From positions 1 to 5,229 of the forward strand of contig JAFGOU010000298.1 in the NCBI GenBank assembly GCA_016926315.1: a stretch of 5,229 nucleotides of DNA. Direction: 5' to 3'. This DNA is from Chitinispirillaceae bacterium (GTDB lineage: Bacteria; Fibrobacterota; Chitinivibrionia; Chitinivibrionales; Chitinispirillaceae). The translations under genes and the position numbers were made by a program. The first letter of the stretch is position 1; each line of letters opens with the position of its first letter. Positions 1-5,229 of this stretch are shown here, piece by piece. The notes under the pieces were generated by a model. The model did no database searches, was not told the DNA's origin, and saw only the letters and a list, made by a program, of their open reading frames with translations.

Positions 1-947
1 AACACCCCTGCCGAATCCCAGCTTGCGACGGCGAATCTTCCTGGTGCGTACGCGACCCCAGGCGCGTGGTCGTAATAATGAATGCGCAACCGGCTGGCGG
101 TATTTGCGGCAAGAAGAGTTTTATTGTTAAGCGGCTGGAGCGACCGGTTAAAAACGCGATAATAAAGGTCTTTTGAGGTTGTCTGGCCGCCCTCCAGCCA
201 GGTTACCACTACCAGGCCGTTCGTATCAGCCGCTACCGAAGGGGTATAAATGCTGACCAGTACGGTCTGCACCGCTACGGTTACCGTGTCCACGACATGC
301 AGGTCGGCATCCCGGGAATACACCTTCGCGAGCGTCAGTGTCTGAAAGTTATCCGCATAGGCGACGTAATAAGTATCCTGCACACCGGCGCACAGGGACT
401 GGTGCAGGAGGTTGGTGGTCGATGAATCGAGGTCGAACTGGGCGGTACCGTTGATGAGCCGTACGCGCGATTGTGACAGGGTGCCTTTGAAAACATACGA
501 CACCAGATGGCCATTCGTTCCCCGGGCGCCGTGGAGAAAACATAAATTTGTGTCAGCGGCCGCCAGATCTCCCACCTTCTGGACCATGCCCGGAGTGACC
601 ACAAGGTCGCTTCCTATCCGGTACTCCCTTTTATTGATACCAAGCTGGTCTGCCCAGAAAAAGGTGAAGGCGCTGTCATTGCCTGCGATGACGTCAGGGT
701 AAAAACTCGGAATGGTCCTGTTGAACGCCACCATGCTGTCGCTCTGCAGCGTAACGGTTTCATATCGATCGATCGCCAGTCCCAGTGCGCCGTTTTCGAG
801 AACCATGTTCGAATCAACGGTCCCGTTGCCGGTCACGGGAAAGGAGGTGCGGTGATAGAGGCCTGCGTCGGCGGGGGAAAACAGCGCCGCGGTCAGGATG
901 GCGCATAACGCCGCGTCATGCCGCCGGAACGGCCGCTTCCCTGGCAT
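1..947 (-). CDS. Secreted beta-propeller-like protein of unknown function, N-terminal part (runs off left edge)
   Basis: I do not recognise this gene. One frame stays open for 315 codons from an ATG at 947 to the window edge. The N-terminus looks like a Sec signal peptide: a basic n-region (KRPFRRH, residues 4-10), a hydrophobic core (about 12-23) and a likely cleavage site after A-D-A at residue 28. The mature part is rich in beta-strand-forming residues and repeats a loose pattern, a hydrophobic strand ending in an aromatic or small residue then D/E/G (FTFFWAD near 94-100, YYVAYAD near 193-199, VVVTWLEGG near 246-254, FAVASWD near 305-311). Units are 40-60 residues apart, as in a beta-propeller. 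No enzyme motif is visible. The start lies 32 bases inside the fliJ end, so translational coupling is likely. An alternative in-frame ATG at 977 has a better Shine-Dalgarno (AGGG about 8 bases upstream) but would give a long, atypical n-region. The frame and export signal are fairly sure; the fold is inference. Confidence 0.8.
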   Translation of the reverse strand, partial: MPGKRPFRRHDAALCAILTAALFSPADAGLYHRTSFPVTGNGTVDSNMVLENGALGLAIDRYETVTLQSDSMVAFNRTIPSFYPDVIAGNDSAFTFFWADQLGINKREYRIGSDLVVTPGMVQKVGDLAAADTNLCFLHGARGTNGHLVSYVFKGTLSQSRVRLINGTAQFDLDSSTTNLLHQSLCAGVQDTYYVAYADNFQTLTLAKVYSRDADLHVVDTVTVAVQTVLVSIYTPSVAADTNGLVVVTWLEGGQTTSKDLYYRVFNRSLQPLNNKTLLAANTASRLRIHYYDHAPGVAYAPGRFAVASWDSAGV

Positions 948-1383
948 GACGAATGTAGGATTGCTGCGAAATATCATCGGTAAATCCCTGCTCCCGGGTG
1001 CGGTATTTCTTCTTCCAGGCGTCAAACTGGCGCTCTCTGACGATCTCGATGGCGCGCCGCTCCTGTTTTGCCCTGACCAGCTTTTTACGGACCGCCAGGG
1101 CCTGGGCCTGAAAATCGTCGATCTGCCTGCCCTTTACAAGTATATCCTTTTTAAGCTTGAAACGGTAGGCAACGCCATAACGAAGTTCTACCGCACTTTT
1201 CACCCCGAGACGTTTTTGCTTTTCCTCCTCCTGAAGCTCTTTGAGCGCATCGGCGAGAGCCACGAGCTCCTTCCGGGAAGTCGCGATCCGGAGGTTTATT
1301 TTTCCCAGCTCCTGCTTGACCTCATCCTCTCTGCGCACCCGCAGTTCGAGAAGGGTTTCGAGTCTGAAGGAAAAACGTTTCAT
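916..1383 (-). CDS. fliJ: Flagellar export apparatus stalk/chaperone-escort protein FliJ
   Basis: FliJ is the small coiled-coil protein that sits in the centre of the FliI hexamer, resembles the F-ATPase gamma subunit, and links the ATPase to the FlhA export gate and to export chaperones. The product is 155 aa, close to the usual length of about 147. It opens with the family-typical MKRFSFRLETLLELR. Nearly the whole chain (about 15-135) is highly charged helix rich in K, R and E with heptad-like hydrophobics, as expected for two antiparallel coiled-coil helices. No membrane segment or signal is present. The start at 1383 is chosen because its ATG overlaps the fliI stop as ATGA and a GGGG stretch lies about 9 bases upstream. 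A longer in-frame start at 1446 would add 21 residues coded inside fliI and lose the family N-terminus. Sequence conservation of FliJ is low, so the call rests on the N-terminus, size, composition and position after fliI. Confidence 0.92.
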   Translation of the reverse strand: MKRFSFRLETLLELRVRREDEVKQELGKINLRIATSRKELVALADALKELQEEEKQKRLGVKSAVELRYGVAYRFKLKKDILVKGRQIDDFQAQALAVRKKLVRAKQERRAIEIVRERQFDAWKKKYRTREQGFTDDISQQSYIRHAREAAVPAA

Positions 1384-2723
1384 TGCGCAACCCCGGCGAC
1401 CCTCGCGATCTCTAAAAGCCGCTTGATGGTCTCGTCGAACGGGCATTTTTCAGTCCGGTCCTGCCGCAGAAAAGATTTGAACGGTTCATTGATTTTGATG
1501 GACCGGTCCACCCGCTCGCTCGATCCCGGCGCGTACGCGCCGATCTGGATCAGGTCTTCGTTTTCCCGGAACGCGGCCGCCAGATCCTTCATCCTGCCGG
1601 CGACCGTGTAATGCTCCCTTGTCACCACATCGGGCATGCAGCGGGAGATGCTCTCCAGCACGTCGACCGCGGGAAAATGGTTCTGGTGCGCCAGCCGGCG
1701 CGCGAGGACGATATGACCGTCAAGTATGCTCCTGGCCGCGTCGGAAATCGGTTCGTCGAGATCGTCCCCCTCAACCAGCACGGTGAACAACCCGGTGATG
1801 GTGCCTTCCCGCGAGGTGCCGGCCCGTTCAAGAAAACGCGGGAGCATGGAAAATACCGACGGGGTAAACCCTTTGGTCGCGGGAGGTTCGCCGATGGCAA
1901 GCCCTATTTCCCGCTGGGCGGTCGCAAGCCGTGTCACCGAATCGACCAGAAACAGCACATCCTTGTGGCGGTCGCGAAAATATTCGGCAATGGACGCGGC
2001 AACCATCGCGCCCTTGATGCGGATGAGTGCGGGCTGATCGGAGGTCGCCACCACCACGACCGACCGTCCGAGTCCTTCCTCGCCGAGGTCGCGTTCGAGA
2101 AATTCGCGTACTTCGCGGCCCCGCTCGCCGATAAGCGCGATCACATTGATGTCAGAGGTGCAGTTCCGCGCCATCATGCCGAGGAGGATGCTTTTCCCCA
2201 CCCCGGAACCTGAAAATATCCCCATGCGCTGACCTTTACCAATGGTAACAAGCCCGTCGATGGAGCGGATCCCGGTGGCGAACGGCTCGCTGATCCTTCG
2301 CCGGTGCAGCGGATTGGGGATCGTGGAGAAGACCGACCGCCAGGTGTCGACCTGGAGCGGACCTTTTCCGTCAAGCGGGTTTCCCAGGCCGTCGATGACG
2401 CGACCCAGCAGGAAATCGCCGACGCCGACCAGGAGCGGCTGCTTGGTGCTTACCACCGTAAGCCCGGGGTGGATCCCTTCAATGGGTCCGAGGGGCATGA
2501 GCAGGGTACGCTCGCCGCGAAACCCCACCACCTCCGCCCTGCCGACCGTTTCATTGTCCCGGTCAATAAGGCAGACGTCGCCGACCGATGCGACTGGCCC
2601 GGTCGATTCGATAAGCAGGCCGATCACCTCGATCACCTTGCCGTGCACACGCATCGGTTCCGCGCGTACCATTGCGTCGAATACCGGCGCCAGGCGTTTT
2701 TCGGTATCACTCTCAGGAGCCAT
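1380..2723 (-). CDS. fliI: Flagellum-specific type III export ATPase FliI
   Basis: FliI is the cytoplasmic hexameric ATPase of flagellar type III secretion; it hydrolyses ATP to help release chaperones and load rod, hook and filament subunits at the export gate. At 447 aa it matches the family length. Visible in order: an N-terminal beta-barrel domain (about 24-95), the Walker A loop SGSGVGKS (171-178, with K177 and S178), the LIGERGREVREF segment (198-209) carrying the likely catalytic E200, the Walker B strand VLFLVD ending at D261, the GEPPATKGFTPSVFSMLPRF block (278-297) typical of FliI/SctN enzymes, and the ATPase alpha/beta signature PAVDVLESIS (351-360). The C-terminus is helical. All key residues are intact, so the enzyme should be active. 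The ATG at 2723 is the only plausible start that keeps the usual N-terminal length, but it has no clear Shine-Dalgarno. The gene follows an 83-bp gap with a strong hairpin and overlaps fliJ by ATGA. A non-flagellar SctN paralogue is excluded by context. Confidence 0.98.
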   Translation of the reverse strand: MAPESDTEKRLAPVFDAMVRAEPMRVHGKVIEVIGLLIESTGPVASVGDVCLIDRDNETVGRAEVVGFRGERTLLMPLGPIEGIHPGLTVVSTKQPLLVGVGDFLLGRVIDGLGNPLDGKGPLQVDTWRSVFSTIPNPLHRRRISEPFATGIRSIDGLVTIGKGQRMGIFSGSGVGKSILLGMMARNCTSDINVIALIGERGREVREFLERDLGEEGLGRSVVVVATSDQPALIRIKGAMVAASIAEYFRDRHKDVLFLVDSVTRLATAQREIGLAIGEPPATKGFTPSVFSMLPRFLERAGTSREGTITGLFTVLVEGDDLDEPISDAARSILDGHIVLARRLAHQNHFPAVDVLESISRCMPDVVTREHYTVAGRMKDLAAAFRENEDLIQIGAYAPGSSERVDRSIKINEPFKSFLRQDRTEKCPFDETIKRLLEIARVAGVAQ

Positions 2724-2747
2724 AGGACATCGGTTGACTGAATAAAT

Positions 2748-2771
2748 GCGGGGGTCTATTCAGACCCCCGC
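2748..2771 (-). terminator. Perfect 10-bp hairpin between fliH and fliI, candidate intrinsic terminator or attenuator
   Basis: On the transcribed strand the arms are GCGGGGGTCT and AGACCCCCGC, fully complementary, separated by the 4-base loop GAAT. They are followed by ATTTATT, a T-rich but imperfect tail. The hairpin lies 35 bases after the fliH stop, so a terminating ribosome would not cover it, and 24 bases before the fliI ATG. The stem is very GC-rich and should be stable. Because fliI and fliJ lie downstream in the same direction, it more likely causes partial termination, RNA processing or 3'-end protection of the fliFGH message than a full stop, unless fliI has its own promoter. Confidence 0.6.
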
Positions 2772-2806
2772 CTCAGGGAACATCCAAAGAAGCCGCGATG
2801 GAGGAA

Positions 2807-3667
2807 TCAACTGCTCCCGGCTTCTGAGGTGTTTTTCAAAGCATGAACCGATTCCCAGGCCTGTGCAATCACCGCGGCAAGCTCGGCTGCCTGGGTTTCG
2901 AGCCGGGCGTCCACCACGCCGGCATTTGACTCGAGAATGCATCCGCCGGATGCAATCCGTTCGTCCTGCTCTATGGAAATACCGGTAAGCCGCTCGGCTA
3001 CCGGCGCCCAGAACTCACGATTGTCGGACACCGTGGTGAAATCAGCGGGCGCGATCCGGACCACCAGCTGGTCTTTTTCAGCGACATAGGAAAGCGCTTT
3101 TCTCAGCACGGCGACGATCACGTCACTGCGGGTGGCGGATTCGACGCACATGATCTTGTGCACCATCAGGCGGCAGAGTCGAAGGAGCGTCTTGTCCGCA
3201 TTGGCATACAGCGCGTTTTTTTCCTGTTCAAGATCCTGCAGACAGGCGGTTACCCGCTCCTGTATCTCTCTCACCTTGGTATCGTATTCGGCGCCCGCGG
3301 TTTCCCGGCCCTGTGCATAGCCCTGGGTCACTCCCTTGTTCAATCCCTTCTCGTACGCCCTGGCGATGGCGGCGCGCGCCTGTTCCATCTGCTCCCGGGA
3401 CTGTTTCCTTACAACAGCAACCTGCTGCTCGAGTTCGATGATCCGGCGCTCGTCATCCGACAGCGCTTTGCCGGTCTTCCCCTCGGCCGCAAAATCCTCG
3501 ACCGAAAAGGTACGCATGGGAAAATCGTATGCCTCTGCCGTTTTTTTCCTGATAATCCGCCGCAGCCCGACCGATGCCGGGTCGCTATCGCTCAATATCC
3601 GTGCGACAAGCGAAGCGATCTCCGCGGGAGGAAGCGCCGCGATATTCATGGAGGTTCTTCCGGTCAT
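2807..3667 (-). CDS. fliH: Flagellar export ATPase regulator/stator FliH
   Basis: FliH dimers bind the N-terminus of FliI, keep the ATPase in check and tether it to the C-ring and export gate; it is related to the b and delta subunits of F/V-type ATPases. The product is 286 aa, somewhat longer than the enterobacterial protein (about 235). Features in order: a poorly conserved N-terminus (1-65), a charged coiled coil (about 70-105), a run of overlapping GxxxG repeats with glycines at 108, 112, 116 and 120 that is a hallmark of FliH, a second helical stretch (about 125-160), and a C-terminal globular domain with the family signature SGGCILESNAGVVDARL (240-256). The start at 3667 overlaps the fliG stop as ATGA, with GAGGA about 11 bases upstream. 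An alternative start at residue 7 (ATG at 3649) has GGAAG at closer spacing. An 83-bp gap follows before fliI. Confidence 0.95.
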   Translation of the reverse strand: MTGRTSMNIAALPPAEIASLVARILSDSDPASVGLRRIIRKKTAEAYDFPMRTFSVEDFAAEGKTGKALSDDERRIIELEQQVAVVRKQSREQMEQARAAIARAYEKGLNKGVTQGYAQGRETAGAEYDTKVREIQERVTACLQDLEQEKNALYANADKTLLRLCRLMVHKIMCVESATRSDVIVAVLRKALSYVAEKDQLVVRIAPADFTTVSDNREFWAPVAERLTGISIEQDERIASGGCILESNAGVVDARLETQAAELAAVIAQAWESVHALKNTSEAGSS

Positions 3668-4773
3668 ACCACGATCGCTTCCTCACCGCCGCGGCCGGAA
3701 ATGATGATTTCGCCGTCCTCTTCCAGGCGCCGTATGACATCCACGATCTTCTGCTGGACCTCTTCCACGTCCTTGAGACGGATCGGACCCATGAACTCCA
3801 TGTCTTCCTTGATCATCTCCGCAGCGCGGGACGACATATTCCTGAAGAATTTTTCCTGCAGCTCCTCGGATGCGCCCTTGAGCGCCATGGACAACTCCTT
3901 CGAATCGACTTCCTTGAGTACGCGCTGCATGGAACGGTCGTCAAGCAGCATGACATCCTCGAACACGAACATGAGGTTTTTGATCTCCGTGGCCAGCTCG
4001 GGATTTTCGCGCTCCAGGTTGCCAAGGATGTTCTTTTCCGCCGCGCGGTCGACGCTGTTGAGCAGTTCGGCGACCGCCTTGACGCCGCCGATTTCCGACA
4101 CGTCCCCGCCGAAGAGCGATTTTATCTGGCTGACCAGCACCTCTTCCACCTGGTCAAGCGTTTCCGGCGATATGCTCTCCATGGTGGCGATGCGCGTCGA
4201 TACGTCCACCTGCAATTCAGGCGGCAGCGCCGAAATAATGGGCGCAGCGTGTTTCGGCTCCATGTGCGCCACCAGCAGGGCAATGGTCTGCGGGTGTTCC
4301 TTCTGGATGAAATTAACGATCTGCTTGGGGTCGACGTTCTCAAGCAGGTTGAACCCGGTGGTGCGGATGGTCTGCTGAACCTTTTCGAGGATCTCTTTGG
4401 CCTTGCGCGACCCGAGCGCCGACTCCAGGATTTCGCGTGCGTATTCGATGCCGCCCTGGCTCACATACTGTTGAGCCATGGCAAGATTATGGAACTCCTC
4501 GAGAACGGCCTCGCGCATCTCCGGTGCGATGTTTCCCAGTCGCGCGATTTCGGTGGAAAGACGCTCGACATCGCCCTCGTCGAGGTTGCGGAATATCTGC
4601 GACGATGCTTCGGAACCCAGAGCCACCATGACGATGGCGGCTTTGCGCGGGCCGGAGATGTCGTCGATATTGATCTTTCGCTCTTTCTCCCTGGTTTTTT
4701 TCTCTCCATCCTTGCCATACTGGTCCTGAAAAAAACCGGTTTTCCCCTTGTCTTCCTTTTTTGCTGTGGCCAT
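3664..4773 (-). CDS. fliG: Flagellar motor switch protein FliG
   Basis: FliG is the rotor subunit at the top of the C-ring; it binds the FliF tail by its N-terminal domain, FliM by its middle domain, and MotA by its C-terminal domain, turning ion flow into torque. The product is 369 aa against about 331 in Escherichia coli. The extra length is a lysine-rich N-terminal extension (about 1-37). The FliG N-domain then begins with GPRKAAIVMVALG (41-53). The middle domain carries the EHPQ motif (E159, H160, P161, Q162). The C-domain holds the charged torque helix within residues 280-300 (DDRSMQRVLKEVDSKELSMA) with the expected mix of R, K, D and E. The ATG at 4773 is the only start that preserves the N-domain; the purine run GGGGGAG upstream sits unusually close to it. 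The last four bases overlap fliH. All domains are intact. Confidence 0.98.
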   Translation of the reverse strand: MATAKKEDKGKTGFFQDQYGKDGEKKTREKERKINIDDISGPRKAAIVMVALGSEASSQIFRNLDEGDVERLSTEIARLGNIAPEMREAVLEEFHNLAMAQQYVSQGGIEYAREILESALGSRKAKEILEKVQQTIRTTGFNLLENVDPKQIVNFIQKEHPQTIALLVAHMEPKHAAPIISALPPELQVDVSTRIATMESISPETLDQVEEVLVSQIKSLFGGDVSEIGGVKAVAELLNSVDRAAEKNILGNLERENPELATEIKNLMFVFEDVMLLDDRSMQRVLKEVDSKELSMALKGASEELQEKFFRNMSSRAAEMIKEDMEFMGPIRLKDVEEVQQKIVDVIRRLEEDGEIIISGRGGEEAIVV

Positions 4774-4819
4774 ACTCCCCCATCCACGCGTGCGGTTACC
4801 GTCTTGAGATTATCTTTCC

Positions 4820-4857
4820 GCATTTCCGCCGGCTTCCCCGTACGATCGGCGAAATGC
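4820..4857 (-). other. Imperfect inverted repeat in the fliF-fliG gap
   Basis: The 96-bp space between the fliF stop and the fliG start holds the arms GCATTTCGCCG and CGGCGGAAATGC (transcribed strand). They pair over 11 bp with a single bulged G and enclose a 15-base loop. No T-run follows, so it is not a normal intrinsic terminator. It could be an mRNA stability or processing element, a protein-binding site, or chance. The rest of the gap shows no promoter I could support. Confidence 0.4.
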
Positions 4858-4869
4858 GTCATATCACCT

Positions 4870-5229
4870 TTATTTCTTTTTATGCGACACGGCGGGTTCG
4901 GCGAGCCACTGCCGGATAATTGCCGATATGTTCACCGGCTCCTCCCGTGTCATGAGTTCGACGCGTTCCAGAATCTCGGAACTCTTGCGCACCTCCTCGG
5001 GAACTTCCCTTGGTATCTCCTCGATGATGCCAAGCTGCTCCATGACCGGTAACGGCGGATTCATCGCCTCCACGATCGTTTTCGCCAGGTAGCGGAGAAA
5101 CAGAATGAGGAGCAGGGCGATGAGCGCGCCGATTGCGTACTTGATAACCGTAAGCCAGAACTCCCACCGGTCGCGCGTCACGAAATCCCGGCGTTCCTGC
5201 TGCATGAATTCGTTGGAGAACTGGACCTG
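4870..5229 (-). CDS. fliF: Flagellar MS-ring protein FliF, C-terminal end (starts beyond right edge)
   Basis: FliF builds the MS-ring in the inner membrane, the base on which rotor, rod and export gate assemble. Only the last 119 residues and the TAA stop are inside the window; the frame is open to the right edge. Visible are the end of the periplasmic region (VQFSNEF), one transmembrane helix (about residues 25-46 of the visible part, WLTVIKYAIGALIALLLILF) and a cytoplasmic tail rich in charged residues. The tail ends with a PVNISAIIRQWLAE segment (about 98-111) that matches the FliG-binding helix at the FliF C-terminus, where the pattern of hydrophobics before a W-L is conserved. It ends in HKKK. 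An in-frame ATG at 5205 is internal and is not the start. The adjacent fliG, the direct binding partner, confirms the assignment. Confidence 0.95.
   Translation of the reverse strand, partial: QVQFSNEFMQQERRDFVTRDRWEFWLTVIKYAIGALIALLLILFLRYLAKTIVEAMNPPLPVMEQLGIIEEIPREVPEEVRKSSEILERVELMTREEPVNISAIIRQWLAEPAVSHKKK

Noticed and set aside
765..776. Short tandem GATC repeats
   Set aside because: Three close GATC-like steps fall in coding sequence. They are too short to suggest an origin or regulatory array.
880..947. Possible lipoprotein signal in the secreted protein (cysteine at residue 15)
   Set aside because: The residues before the cysteine are A-A-L, which do not fit the lipobox L-[AS]-[GA]-C. 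The cysteine lies inside the hydrophobic core of an ordinary Sec signal.
898..1611. Plus-strand open frame of 237 codons
   Set aside because: Antisense to fliJ and the fliI end; no recognisable motif, and the minus-strand genes explain the DNA.
2724..2806. Promoter for fliI in the fliH-fliI gap
   Set aside because: I found no convincing sigma-70, sigma-28 or sigma-54 (-24/-12) elements upstream of fliI in this gap.
3158..4378. Plus-strand open frame of 406 codons
   Set aside because: Antisense to fliH and fliG, with serine-rich nonsense composition and no family resemblance.
4461..4862. Minus-strand frame beginning in the fliF-fliG gap behind AGGTGA
   Set aside because: Apart from the first 29 codons it reads through fliG in another frame, giving S/R/P/W-rich sequence. 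It was kept only as a remark about a possible leader peptide.
3574..5052. Long plus-strand open frame of 492 codons
   Set aside because: It lies fully antisense to fliG and the fliF tail, both unmistakable. Its product is of low complexity and rich in H, R, F and L, typical of the reverse frame of a GC-rich gene.

Overview
This window is a slice of a bacterial flagellar basal-body operon, all of it read on the minus strand. From the right edge leftwards (the direction of transcription) it holds the C-terminal end of fliF (MS-ring), then complete fliG (rotor switch), fliH (export ATPase regulator), fliI (export ATPase) and fliJ (export stalk). Last comes the N-terminal 315 residues of an unrecognised, probably secreted protein that runs off the left edge. 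Every large plus-strand ORF is an antisense shadow of these genes.

The genes work as one module. FliF forms the membrane ring. FliG docks on FliF's C-terminal tail and transmits torque. FliH, FliI and FliJ form the soluble ATPase complex of the flagellar type III export gate. Spacing is tight at most joints: fliG/fliH and fliI/fliJ both overlap by an ATGA, and fliJ overlaps the following gene by about 32 bases. Two joints are looser. The fliF-fliG gap is 96 bp with an imperfect inverted repeat. The fliH-fliI gap is 83 bp and contains a perfect 10-bp hairpin followed by a T-rich stretch, which looks like a terminator or attenuator inside the operon.

The unexpected gene is the last one. Its N-terminus looks like a signal peptide (basic n-region, hydrophobic core, A-D-A cleavage site). 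The mature part carries degenerate repeats of about 40-60 residues built on a hydrophobic strand ending in an aromatic and acidic or small residues, which suggests a beta-propeller-like exported protein. It is translationally embedded in the fliJ end, although it is not a recognised flagellar component.

The organism is a flagellated, moderately to highly GC-rich bacterium, probably diderm. The gene order fliF-G-H-I-J is widespread and does not identify a phylum. The FliG N-terminal extension and the large secreted repeat protein would fit a lineage near Fibrobacterota or other FCB or delta-type groups, but that is a weak inference. No RNA genes, mobile elements, CRISPR arrays, origins or convincing promoters were seen.
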